A DNA stretch of 64,000 nt, taken from assembly GCF_000421565.1 (NCBI RefSeq), contig NZ_ATXG01000010.1, positions 89,313 to 153,312 of the forward strand, in the 5' to 3' direction. A program made the position numbers and the translations under genes. Under the pieces are notes generated by a model that saw nothing but the letters and a program-made list of their open reading frames with translations, had not been told where the DNA came from and did not search any database. The DNA comes from Agromyces subbeticus DSM 16689 (GTDB lineage: Bacteria > Actinomycetota > Actinomycetes > Actinomycetales > Microbacteriaceae). The first letter of the stretch is position 1; each line of letters begins with the position of its first letter. This document shows, piece after piece, positions 44,465 through 53,400 of this stretch.

Positions 44465-44482
44465 TCTGCTCATATGAGCAGA
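44465..44482. promoter_or_regulatory. 18-bp perfect palindrome, probable operator
   Basis: TCTGCTCATATGAGCAGA lies in the 162-bp gap between the two BMP genes, upstream of BMP gene 1. Perfect symmetry, an A/T centre and promoter-proximal position are typical of a dimeric repressor site. The regulator is not identified. Confidence 0.55.
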
Positions 44483-44504
44483 GCGGATGACCCGAGAACT
44501 GGGG

Positions 44505-45587
44505 CTAGCGCGGAGCGCTCGGGGATTCGATGACGATCTCCCCGGCGATGATCGCCTGACGCAGCCCCTCGATCTCCCCGTCGAGCGCGGGCGTCACGAG
44601 CGCCGCGAGGTCGTGGTAGGGCGCGATCTCCACCCCGCCGTTCTCGAGCGTGCCCACGAACGGCTCGTTCGTGAAGGCGTCGTCGAGCACGGCGCCGACG
44701 ATCTCGACCATCGCGTCCTGCGTGTTCTTCAGCACGCTCGTCAGGATCACCGGACGGTAGTTCGCTGCGAGCGACTCGAACCCGTCGCTGTCGACCCAGA
44801 TGATCGACACGCCGCCGCGTTCGAGCGCGGCGGCGGCCGCACCCTCCCCCACCTGGCCGGCGACCGGAAGGATCACGTCGGCGCCCTGGTCGATGAAGCT
44901 CTCGGTGAGCGTCTTGCCCTTGTTGACGTCTTCGAAGTCACCCGTGAATGCGCCGTCTTGCGCTGCCTTGTCCCAGCCGAGGGCGCGCACCTGCGTGCCG
45001 TGCACCTCGTTGTACTTCGCGACGCCGTCGACGAAGCCGTCCATGAAGAGGGTCACGGGCGGCTGGTTGCCGCCGCCGAACGTCGCGACCACCCCGGTCT
45101 TCGAGACCCCGGCGGCGAGGTAGCCCGCGAGGTACGCGGCCTGCGCCGTGTCGAAGACGACGGGCTTGACGTTGTCGGCCTCGACGGTCTCGTCGACGAT
45201 CGCGAAGGCCACGTCGGGGTTCTTCGCCGCCTGGTCGAGCGTCGGCTCGGCCAGCTCCCACCCGACCGTGACGATGAGCTCGCAACCTGAATCGACGGCT
45301 TGCTGCACGTTGGGGGCGAGGTCGGTCTCACCGGTCGAGACGATCGCCTCGGCCGACACCGGATACTCGTCTTCGGACGCCTGCAGCCCTTCCCAGCTCG
45401 ACTGGTTGAAGGAGCGGTCCTCGAGGCCGCCCGAGTTCGTGACCATGCGAACGCAGGCCTCGTCTGCGGTTCCGTCATCGCCGGAGTCGGGCGCGGGTGC
45501 GCACGAGGCGAGGGCGAGGGATGCCGCGACCGCAGCGGCCCCGGCGATGATGCGTCGGCGTACTGGAGAACGGTGACTCGGGGACAT
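44505..45587 (-). CDS. BMP/PnrA-family nucleoside-binding lipoprotein 2
   Basis: Second binding lipoprotein, 360 residues, clearly paralogous to the one downstream: VTNSGGLEDRSFNQSSWEG and VVATFGGGNQPPVTLFMDGF align with it throughout. The lipobox is LASC (Cys about residue 29), preceded by a basic n-region RSPVRRRI. The two genes are in tandem, separated by 162 bp carrying a promoter-like region, so they may be expressed under different conditions or bind different nucleosides. Confidence 0.92.
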   Translation of the reverse strand: MSPSHRSPVRRRIIAGAAAVAASLALASCAPAPDSGDDGTADEACVRMVTNSGGLEDRSFNQSSWEGLQASEDEYPVSAEAIVSTGETDLAPNVQQAVDSGCELIVTVGWELAEPTLDQAAKNPDVAFAIVDETVEADNVKPVVFDTAQAAYLAGYLAAGVSKTGVVATFGGGNQPPVTLFMDGFVDGVAKYNEVHGTQVRALGWDKAAQDGAFTGDFEDVNKGKTLTESFIDQGADVILPVAGQVGEGAAAAALERGGVSIIWVDSDGFESLAANYRPVILTSVLKNTQDAMVEIVGAVLDDAFTNEPFVGTLENGGVEIAPYHDLAALVTPALDGEIEGLRQAIIAGEIVIESPSAPR

Positions 45588-45611
45588 CCGGAACCTGCTT
45601 CCTCGTGCTCG

Positions 45612-46730
45612 TCAGAGCACGTCGCTCGATCCGCCGAGCCGGAGGGCGTCGACGACAGCTTTCACCCGCTGGGCGTGCTCGCTCGTGGTGACGAGCAGCG
45701 CGTCGGGCGTGTCGACCACGACGATATCGTGCACGCCGATCAGACTGATGACCCGCTTCGAGCGGCTCACCACGATGCCGCTCGACGCGTCGGAGAGCAC
45801 GCGGGCGTTCTCGCCGAGGATCGCGAGCTCGCCCGAGCGGCCCGCCGTGTTGAGCTTGGCGAGCGATGCGAAGTCGCCGACGTCGTCCCACGCGAAATGG
45901 CCTCGGATGACCGCGAGCCGCCCTGCAGCGGCCGCGGGCTCCGCGACCGAGTAGTCGATCGCGATCTTCTCGAGCTTCGGCCAGATGCGGTCGACCGCGG
46001 GGCCGCGCGTCTCGGGGTCGTCCCAGGCTGCGGCGAGCTCGACGAGGCCGGCGTGCAGCTCGGGCTTGTTGCGGGCGATCTCGGCGAGCAGCGCGTCGGC
46101 GCGTGCGATGAACATGCCGGCGTTCCAGAGGTGCTTGCCGCCCGCGAGGTAGCGCTTCGCCGTTACGAGATCGGGCTTCTCGACGAAGCTCGCGACCGCC
46201 TCGACGTGCTCGGCGCCGGCGACCTCGAGGGGCGCGCCGCACTCGATGTAGCCGAAGCCGACCGCGGGCTCGGTCGGGGTGATGCCGATCGTCGCGATGT
46301 AGCCGGCCCGTGCTGCCGCGACCGCGTCGGCGACGGCCGCGCGGAAGAGCGCGGTGCCCGAGATCACGTGGTCGGCGGCGAAGGAGCCGATGACGACGCC
46401 CGGCTCGCGTCGCTCGAGGATCGCCGCGGCGAGGCCGATCGCGGCCGTGGAGTCGCGGGGCTCGCTCTCGAGCACGACGTTGTGATCGGCCAGCCCGGGC
46501 AACTGCGCCTCCACCGCCGCGCGGTGGGCGCGGCCCGTGACGACCATGATGCGGTCGTCGCCGGAGAGGGGCGCGAGGCGATCCCACGTGTCTTTGAGCA
46601 GCGTCTGGCCGGAGCCGGTGAGGTCGTGCAGGAACTTCGGCGCATCGGCGCGCGAGAGCGGCCAGAGCCGAGAGCCCACGCCGCCTGCTGGGATGACGGT
46701 GTAGAAGCCGTCGATCGGGGATGCGTTCAT
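45612..46730 (-). CDS. manC: Mannose-1-phosphate guanylyltransferase
   Basis: Makes GDP-mannose from mannose-1-phosphate and GTP for mannosylated glycans. It has 372 residues, the short form without the C-terminal isomerase domain. Seen are the nucleotide loop PAGGVGSRLWPLSR, FVEKPD (sugar binding), and HLWNAGMFIARAD. The ATG at 46730 is six bases after TACGCT, so it is leaderless; the GTG two codons upstream lies in the spacer. It follows BMP gene 2 on the map but has its own promoter, and is divergent from sdhC. Confidence 0.93.
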   Translation of the reverse strand: MNASPIDGFYTVIPAGGVGSRLWPLSRADAPKFLHDLTGSGQTLLKDTWDRLAPLSGDDRIMVVTGRAHRAAVEAQLPGLADHNVVLESEPRDSTAAIGLAAAILERREPGVVIGSFAADHVISGTALFRAAVADAVAAARAGYIATIGITPTEPAVGFGYIECGAPLEVAGAEHVEAVASFVEKPDLVTAKRYLAGGKHLWNAGMFIARADALLAEIARNKPELHAGLVELAAAWDDPETRGPAVDRIWPKLEKIAIDYSVAEPAAAAGRLAVIRGHFAWDDVGDFASLAKLNTAGRSGELAILGENARVLSDASSGIVVSRSKRVISLIGVHDIVVVDTPDALLVTTSEHAQRVKAVVDALRLGGSSDVL

Positions 46731-46736
46731 CAGCAC

Positions 46737-46742
46737 AGCGTA
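46737..46742 (-). promoter_or_regulatory. -10 box, leaderless start of manC
   Basis: TACGCT on the minus strand, six bases before the ATG at 46730. Confidence 0.5.
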
Positions 46743-46771
46743 TCCGGAGCGGGTCGGCGCGACCCGAACTG

Positions 46772-46789
46772 CGGATGCCGCGGCATCCG
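46772..46789. repeat. 18-bp palindrome CGGATGCCGCGGCATCCG
   Basis: One of three identical copies in the window (also 14131-14148 and 63639-63656). This copy lies between the divergent manC and sdhC promoters, so it is not acting as a terminator between converging genes here. Confidence 0.6.
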
Positions 46790-46790
46790 A

Positions 46791-46808
46791 TCTCTCGACG
46801 TCGAGAGA
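46791..46808. promoter_or_regulatory. 18-bp perfect palindrome upstream of sdhC
   Basis: TCTCTCGACGTCGAGAGA, one base after the preceding palindrome and two bases before an iron-box-like sequence. Operator-like, regulator unknown. Confidence 0.5.
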
Positions 46809-46809
46809 G

Positions 46810-46828
46810 TTAGGCAGGCCTTAGCGGC
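46810..46828 (+). promoter_or_regulatory. Candidate DtxR/IdeR iron box upstream of sdhC
   Basis: TTAGGCAGGCCTTAGCGGC matches 13 of 19 positions of the DtxR consensus TWAGGTWAGSCTWACCTWA as I recall it. The left half is good and the right end poor. It lies about 20 bp before the -10 box, over the -35 region. Confidence 0.4.
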
Positions 46829-46847
46829 GCCCGGAGAGGCGCGGGTC

Positions 46848-46853
46848 TACACT
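46848..46853 (+). promoter_or_regulatory. Probable -10 box of sdhCDAB
   Basis: TACACT, giving a leader of about 64 bases that contains a hairpin (46878-46896, GCCCCG/CGGGGC) and the GGGAGGG ribosome site of sdhC. Confidence 0.5.
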
Positions 46854-46923
46854 CGAATCGGGCCGTGTGCCCGCGCTGCCCCGGCATCTTCGGGGCGATT
46901 CACACAGCCAGGGAGGGTTGTTC

Positions 46924-47346
46924 ATGCCAGAGACCTCGGCAGGAACCCTGACCGCACCCGCGAAGCCGGCGAGACAGAAGCCTGGTGGCACGCTGTACCG
47001 CGGCCGTGAGGGAATGTGGTCATGGGTGCTGCACCGCATCACCGGTGTCGCCATCTTCTTCTTCCTGCTCGTGCACATCCTCGACACGGCACTCGTGCGG
47101 GTGAGCCCCGAAGCGTACAACGCGGTCATCGGCACCTACCAGACGCCCATCATGGGCCTCGGCGAGGTCGCCCTGGTCGGTGCGATCGTGTTCCACGCGT
47201 TCAACGGACTGCGCATCATCCTCGTGGACTTCTGGGCCTGGGCCACGCGCCACCAGAAGCTCCTCTTCTGGATCGTGGTCGGCCTCTGGGTCGTGACCAT
47301 GCTCGCGTTCACGCCGCGCCACCTCATCAACGTCTTCAGCCACTAG
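46924..47346 (+). CDS. sdhC: Succinate dehydrogenase cytochrome b subunit
   Basis: Membrane anchor that binds heme b and quinone in succinate dehydrogenase (complex II). It has 140 residues, an N-terminal cytoplasmic segment and three helices. The conserved SWVLHRITGVAIFFFLLVHI contains the quinone-site region and a heme-ligand histidine, and FHAFNGLRIILVDF marks the second helix. GGGAGGG lies six bases before the ATG. It is first of four genes sdhCDAB. Confidence 0.94.
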   Translation: MPETSAGTLTAPAKPARQKPGGTLYRGREGMWSWVLHRITGVAIFFFLLVHILDTALVRVSPEAYNAVIGTYQTPIMGLGEVALVGAIVFHAFNGLRIILVDFWAWATRHQKLLFWIVVGLWVVTMLAFTPRHLINVFSH

Positions 47347-47360
47347 GGAGCCGCGGAACT

Positions 47361-47792
47361 ATGACTGCCATGGAATTCTCGGCACGCCCGCCCCGTCGCG
47401 GCATCAACCTCGAGAAGTGGGGCTGGATCTACATGCGCGCTTCGGGCGTCGTGCTGATCGTGCTCATCTTCGGACACCTCTTCATGAACCTCATGGTCGG
47501 CGACGGCGTCAAGGCCATCGACTTCGGCTTCGTCGGCGGCAAGTGGGCCGACCCGTTCTGGCAGTGGTGGGACGTGCTGATGCTCTGGCTCGCCCTCATC
47601 CACGGCGCCAACGGCATGCGCACGATCGTCAACGACTACACGAACCCCGGTGTCGTGCAGAAGGTGCTGAAGGGCGCCCTGTTCGCCGCAGCCGCCGCGC
47701 TCATCGTCCTCGGCACCCTCGTGGTCTTCACCTTCGAGCCGTGCCCGGTGGGCGCACCCGCCGACCTGCTTCCCTCGTTCTGCGCCGCATAG
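47361..47792 (+). CDS. sdhD: Succinate dehydrogenase membrane anchor subunit
   Basis: Second membrane anchor of complex II, 143 residues with three helices. The first helix ends [15 protein letters not shown], with a histidine suited to heme b, and [17 protein letters not shown] matches the second helix of the family. ATG at 47361; an ATG three codons later is possible. There are 14 bases from sdhC and seven to sdhA. Confidence 0.92.
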   Translation: MTAMEFSARPPRRGINLEKWGWIYMRASGVVLIVLIFGHLFMNLMVGDGVKAIDFGFVGGKWADPFWQWWDVLMLWLALIHGANGMRTIVNDYTNPGVVQKVLKGALFAAAAALIVLGTLVVFTFEPCPVGAPADLLPSFCAA

Positions 47793-47799
47793 GAGATTC

Positions 47800-49608
47800 G
47801 TGAACCCCCAGAACGCCGACGCCGAGACCACGGTCATCGACGGCGTCCACTACCACCAGTTCGACATCGTGATCGTCGGCGCCGGCGGCGCCGGCATGCG
47901 AGCGGCGATCGAGGCCGGCCCCGGCGCGAAGACCGCGGTCATCTCGAAGCTGTACCCGACTCGCTCGCACACCGGTGCTGCGCAGGGCGGCATGGCCGCT
48001 GCGCTTGCGAACGTCGAGGAAGACAGCTGGGAGTGGCACACCTTCGACACCGTCAAGGGCGGCGACTACCTCGTCGATCAAGACGCGGCCGAGATCCTCG
48101 CGAAAGAGGCGATCGACGCGGTCATCGACCTCGAGAACATGGGCCTGCCGTTCAACCGCACGCCAGAGGGCAAGATCGACCAGCGACGCTTCGGCGGCCA
48201 CACCCGTGACCATGGCAAGGCGCCGGTTCGTCGTGCCTGCTACGCGGCCGACCGCACGGGCCACATGATCCTCCAGACGCTGTTCCAGAACTGCGTGCGT
48301 CTCGGCATCAACTTCTTCAACGAGTACTACGTGCTCGACCTCGTCATGACCGAGGTCGACGGCGTCCAGAAGCCGTCGGGCGTCGTCGCCTACGACCTCG
48401 CCTCCGGTGAGCTGCACGTCTTCCAGGCCAAGGCCGTGATCTTCGCGACCGGCGGCTTCGGCAAGATCTACAAGACCACGTCGAACGCGCACACGCTGAC
48501 CGGCGACGGCGTCGGCATCATCTGGCGCAAGGGCCTGCCGCTCGAAGACATGGAGTTCTTCCAGTTCCACCCGACCGGCCTCGCCGGGCTCGGCATCCTC
48601 CTCACCGAGGGCGCGCGAGGCGAGGGCGCGATCCTCCGCAACGCGAGCGGTGAGCGTTTCATGGAGCGCTACGCACCGACCATCAAAGACCTCGCGCCGC
48701 GCGACATCGTCGCGCGCTGCATGGTGCAAGAGGTGGCGGAAGGCCGAGGCGCGGGCCCGCACAAGGACTACGTGCTGCTCGACTGCACGCACCTCGGTGC
48801 AGAGGTGCTCGAGACGAAACTGCCCGACATCACCGAGTTCGCCCGCACCTACCTCGGTGTCGACCCGGTCTACGAGCCCGTTCCCGTGATGCCCACCGCG
48901 CACTACGCCATGGGCGGCATCCCGACGAACGTCGCCGCCGAGGTGCTCTCCGACAACGACACCGTCGTGCCGGGGCTCTACGCCGCCGGCGAGTGCGCGT
49001 GCGTTTCGGTGCACGGCTCGAATCGGCTCGGCACGAACTCACTGCTCGACATCAACGTCTTCGGCAAGCGCGCCGGTCGCAACGCGGTCGAGTACGTGCA
49101 GACGGTCGACTTCACGCCCCTGCCGAGCGACCCGGCCGCCGCAGTGCGGGGCATGCTCGAGCAGCTGCGCGACTCCAACGGCACCGAGCGCATCGCCGCG
49201 ATCCGCAAAGAGCTGCAAGACGAGATGGACAAGAACGCCCAGGTGTTCCGCACCGACGAGTCGCTCGAGCACGTGACGAAGGTCATCGCCGGCCTTCGCG
49301 ATCGCTACCGGAACGTCGCCGTGCACGACAAGGGCAAGCGCTTCAACACCGACCTGCTCGAGGCCGTCGAGCTCGGGTTCCTGCTCGACCTCGCCGAGGT
49401 CGTCGTCTTCTCGGCGCGAAACCGCAAGGAGAGTCGCGGCGGCCACATGCGCGACGACTTCCCGAAGCGCGACGACGAGAATTACATGCAGCACACGATG
49501 GCCTACCTTTCGGGTGACGCGCACTCCTCGCTCGCCGACGACCACATCCGGCTCGACTGGAAACCGGTCACGATCACCCGCTACCAGCCGATGGAGAGGA
49601 AGTACTGA
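47800..49608 (+). CDS. sdhA: Succinate dehydrogenase flavoprotein subunit
   Basis: Oxidises succinate to fumarate and passes electrons to SdhB. It has 602 residues. FAD-binding [13 protein letters not shown] is near residue 27, the covalent-flavin histidine region [12 protein letters not shown] near 56, the substrate-site HPTGL near 250, and [20 protein letters not shown] near 395. The GTG at 47800 is preceded at five bases by AGGAG. Confidence 0.96.
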   Translation: MNPQNADAETTVIDGVHYHQFDIVIVGAGGAGMRAAIEAGPGAKTAVISKLYPTRSHTGAAQGGMAAALANVEEDSWEWHTFDTVKGGDYLVDQDAAEILAKEAIDAVIDLENMGLPFNRTPEGKIDQRRFGGHTRDHGKAPVRRACYAADRTGHMILQTLFQNCVRLGINFFNEYYVLDLVMTEVDGVQKPSGVVAYDLASGELHVFQAKAVIFATGGFGKIYKTTSNAHTLTGDGVGIIWRKGLPLEDMEFFQFHPTGLAGLGILLTEGARGEGAILRNASGERFMERYAPTIKDLAPRDIVARCMVQEVAEGRGAGPHKDYVLLDCTHLGAEVLETKLPDITEFARTYLGVDPVYEPVPVMPTAHYAMGGIPTNVAAEVLSDNDTVVPGLYAAGECACVSVHGSNRLGTNSLLDINVFGKRAGRNAVEYVQTVDFTPLPSDPAAAVRGMLEQLRDSNGTERIAAIRKELQDEMDKNAQVFRTDESLEHVTKVIAGLRDRYRNVAVHDKGKRFNTDLLEAVELGFLLDLAEVVVFSARNRKESRGGHMRDDFPKRDDENYMQHTMAYLSGDAHSSLADDHIRLDWKPVTITRYQPMERKY

Positions 49609-49609
49609 C

Positions 49610-50371
49610 GTGAGCACCACAACGCTCGAGCAGCCGCCCGCCGCTGAGGCGGCCATCCAGTCCTTCACCGTCACGTTCCTGATCCGCCGCTTCGACCCCG
49701 ATGTCGACACCGAGCCGCGCTGGCAGGACTTCGACGTCGAGATGTACGCGACCGACCGCGTGCTCGACGCCCTGCACAAGATCAAGTGGGAGCAGGACGG
49801 CTCGCTCACGTTCCGCCGCTCCTGTGCGCACGGCATCTGCGGCTCCGATGCGATGCGCATCAACGGGCGCAACCGCCTGGCCTGCAAGACGCTCATCAAA
49901 GACCTCGACATCTCCAAGCCCATCTACGTGGAGGCCATCAAGGGCCTGCCGCTCGAGAAGGACCTGATCGTCGACATGGAGCCGTTCTTCGCGAGCTACC
50001 GCGAGGTGCAGCCGTTCCTGATCGCGGGCTCCGCGCCCGTCGCGGGCAAGGAGCGCGTGCAGTCGGTCGCCGAGCGCGCGATCTTCGACGACACCACGAA
50101 GTGCATCCTCTGCGCAGCGTGCACCTCGTCGTGCCCCGTCTTCTGGACCGACGGCCAGTACTTCGGCCCGGCGGCGATCGTCAACGCGCACCGCTTCATC
50201 TTCGACTCGCGCGATGAGGGTTCGCAGACGCGCCTCGACATCCTCAACGACAAAGAGGGCGTGTGGCGCTGCCGCACGACCTTCAACTGCACCGAGGCCT
50301 GCCCACGCGGCATCGAGGTCACCAAGGCCATCGCCGAGGTCAAGCAGGCGATCATGCGCGGCAAGCCGTAA
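49610..50371 (+). CDS. sdhB: Succinate dehydrogenase iron-sulfur subunit
   Basis: Carries electrons through [2Fe-2S], [4Fe-4S] and [3Fe-4S] clusters to quinone. It has 253 residues. SCAHGICGSDAMRINGRNRLAC holds the first cluster in outline, CILCAACTSSCP the second, and CRTTFNCTEACPRGI the third. The GTG at 49610 follows GGAGAGGAAG and the sdhA stop by one base. The operon ends at a strong terminator. Confidence 0.96.
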   Translation: MSTTTLEQPPAAEAAIQSFTVTFLIRRFDPDVDTEPRWQDFDVEMYATDRVLDALHKIKWEQDGSLTFRRSCAHGICGSDAMRINGRNRLACKTLIKDLDISKPIYVEAIKGLPLEKDLIVDMEPFFASYREVQPFLIAGSAPVAGKERVQSVAERAIFDDTTKCILCAACTSSCPVFWTDGQYFGPAAIVNAHRFIFDSRDEGSQTRLDILNDKEGVWRCRTTFNCTEACPRGIEVTKAIAEVKQAIMRGKP

Positions 50372-50391
50372 GGCGCCGCTCGCGAAGCACA

Positions 50392-50428
50392 CGAAGGGGG
50401 CCGGGTCGCAATGACCCGGCCCCCTTCG
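50392..50428. terminator. Bidirectional terminator between sdhB and the giant surface protein
   Basis: A perfect 16-bp stem (arms CGAAGGGGGCCGGGTC and complement) and a five-base loop GCAAT. It lies between convergent stops at 50371 and 50448. Confidence 0.85.
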
Positions 50429-50447
50429 CGCGCCCCGGGGGGAGGGG

Positions 50448-53400
50448 CTAGTCGGCGTCGCCGACGGTGCGGCGACGACGGATCAGGTAGGCCGCGAAGA
50501 GCACGCCGCCGACGAGCACGAGGCCGACGGCTCCCCACAGCAGCTGGCCCGAATCGACTCCCGTTCTCGCCATCGCGGCAGGGCGCGGGGGCGGGGTGAA
50601 TCCGGGCGGCGTCGCGTTGCAGTTCGGGCTGGCCGGCGGGTACGTCTGGATCGAGTCGGTCGACGGGTTCAGTCGCACCTCGACCACGGCCGAGCCACGC
50701 AGGTCGGAGAACGGTGCCGACGGGTCGAGGATCCACTCGCCCGACGCCAGCAGTCGCCAGCCGGGCCAGGCGATCGGGTCGCCGTTCTCGTCGACCGCGG
50801 CTCCGGGCCAGAGCAGGTCACCACTCAGGGTCTCGCCCGAGGCGACGAATGCGGGCGGCACGATCGCATCGACCTGGGATGCCCCGTCGGCAAGGATCGC
50901 CGCAGTGTCGCTCGCGGGAATCGAGGCGTCACGGTTCGCGAAGGCCTCCGGCGTCCACCAGATCAGCACGATCGTCAACGGGTCGACGTTCTCGATGTTG
51001 AACGGCGTGATCTCGTACGACATGATCGGCGTGTTGTTGCGGCAGATCGCCGAGGCGTTCACCTCGACCGACTTCACCGGGGTCGTCTCGGTCGAGGTGT
51101 TGTCGCCGGGCGTCGCCTCGAGTCCGTCGCTGTCGATCACCGCGGTGTTCACGATGTCGAGGATCCTGCCCGACGCGTTGCCGTCCTCGCGAGGCAGCTC
51201 GGCCGCCGTCGTCACCCAGAAGGTGAACACGAAGGCCTCGTCGACGAGGAACGGCGTCTCCTTGGTGAGCACGAGGGTGCCGCCGAAGCCACCTACAGCA
51301 CCAGTGAGCTCCGCAGTCCAGCCCGCCGGGATCTCCCAGGTCGCGGTGTCGACCGCGATGGTGTCGGGGATCTCGTCGGTGACGACCGCATTCGGTGCCG
51401 CGATCTCGCCGTTGTTCTCGACCGTGAACGTGTACTGGTATTGCGACGAGACGTCGGTCGGCACGGAGGGCACGTCGTCGATCTCCTCGACGTCCTGCTT
51501 CACGATCGCGAGGTCGACGGGGTGGCCCGTGTTCACGATCTCGCACGAGGTGAGTGCGCCGAGCACGACCGCCGCGTTCGCGTCATCCGACACCTCGTCG
51601 TCGCAGCTCCATTCGCCGTCGACGTAGAAGGGCGCCAGTGGGTTCGAGGCGCCGTCGGCGCTCAGCTCCTCGGCGAGTGCATAGTCGCCGACCGACACCG
51701 TGAACTCGATGCCCTCATCGCCGAGAACGGAGACGCTCTGGTCGGCACCGATTCCACTGAGCAGCCAGTCCCCTGCCTCGAGCAGGGTGTTTCCGTCGAG
51801 GTCGAGACCGTCGAACGCCGAGTTGTCGACGAGCTTGTCGAGCCTGAGCCGGCCGACCGGAATCGGCGCGCAGGCCTCATCGGTGCTGGTGATCGTTCCG
51901 CTGACGAGCGCGGCCTCGTTGAAGAAGCCGTTGCCGCTCGTCTCGGCGACGCACCGCACCGTGTCGATCACCGTGATGTCGGCGACATCCGCGACGACCG
52001 TGATCGTGTAGACGTGCACGGCGAGCGGGTCGATCTGCTCGTCGTCGGCGAGCGCGGTGACGCCGTCGCCGTTCCACGCCGCGGTGTCGACACCGGCATC
52101 GTTGGTCGCCGTCGCCGTCACGATCGTGACGCCGGCCGGGAAGCCGAGGTCGTCTTCGAGGTCGTAGTACAGCGGCAGTTCGCTCTCGCTCGTGACCGTC
52201 ACGGTGTAGACGACCTCCCACTCCCCGTTGCCGAGGTTCTGGGGAAGCCCGCCGAGCTCCTTGTCGATCGTCGCGCGACCCGGCTCCGAGCAGTCGCTCG
52301 CCGGCTGCGGCTCGCCGTCGCCCACCACGAGGTACGCGGTGTTGCGGAAGCCGCCGTCGTCGAGCTCGTCATCGGGCGAACAGACCTCGGTGCCGGTCTC
52401 GTAGACCACACCGGGCACGGTCGCGTTGATCGTGATCTCGTACTCGTCGACACCGGATGCCGCGAGCTGCTGATCCGCGGCGAGCACGAAGTCGCCACCC
52501 ACCGGGTCCCAGTCGGCGACGAGGCTTCCGGCAGGTCCGGTCGCGGTCGCCGTGTTGATCACGATGCCGGCACCGAACTGCGGCGCATCGGAGAGGTCGT
52601 AGACGAGCGGCAGCACGACGCTCTGGTTCGTCACCGTCACGGTGTACGCGATCTCCCAGGTGCCGTCGGGCAGCTGCTCGGTCGAGTCGACGACCTTGTC
52701 GATGAGTCCGGTCGGCGGTGCGACGAGGTTCTCGACGGTGCAGTCGAGCTCGAGCCCCGGCGTCGCCATGAACTGGTAGCCGGCGTCTCCCGAGAGGTCC
52801 TGCAGGCCGACGCAGGTGAACACGCCGCCAGTCCAGCCTTCGGGAAGCACCTCGGTGAGCGTGTAGACGGTGCCGATCTCGAGGTCGGTCCAGCCGACTG
52901 AGGGATCGGCGTCGGTCACGGCCTGCGTGGCGTCCTGCCCGTCTGGCACCGGGTCGATCGTGACGTCGAAGCTCCACTCGATGTCGCCGATCGGTCCGGA
53001 CACGATCTTCGTCACATCGACCGAGCCCGGCTCGGCGGTGTTCGTCACCGAGCACTCGAGCTCGAGCCCTGGAGTGACCTCGAACTGGAACCCGGCGAGC
53101 GCGAGTTCGGCGTCGACGAGGCCGACGCAGACGATCGGGCCCTCGGTCCAGCCGTCGCTCGCCGACTCGGCCAACGTGTAGGTCTCGCCCACGACGAGTT
53201 CCACCCACGCGACGTTCGGATCCTCATCGGTCACGGTCTGGGTCGCCGGCTGCCCGGCGACCTCGGGCGAGATGGTGATGTCGAACGAGAAGTTCCAGCC
53301 TTCGGGCACTCCCTGCACGACCTTCTCCACGACGACCTCTCCGGGGTTCGGCGTGTTCGTGAACGTGCAGGTGACGACCTCACCCGGGTTCAGATCGATC

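Noticed and set aside
50596..51627. 343-codon rightward frame inside the giant surface gene, rich in Ser and Thr
   Set aside because: It is the complement of an acidic Thr/Val-rich repeat region and has no promoter, ribosome site or domain.
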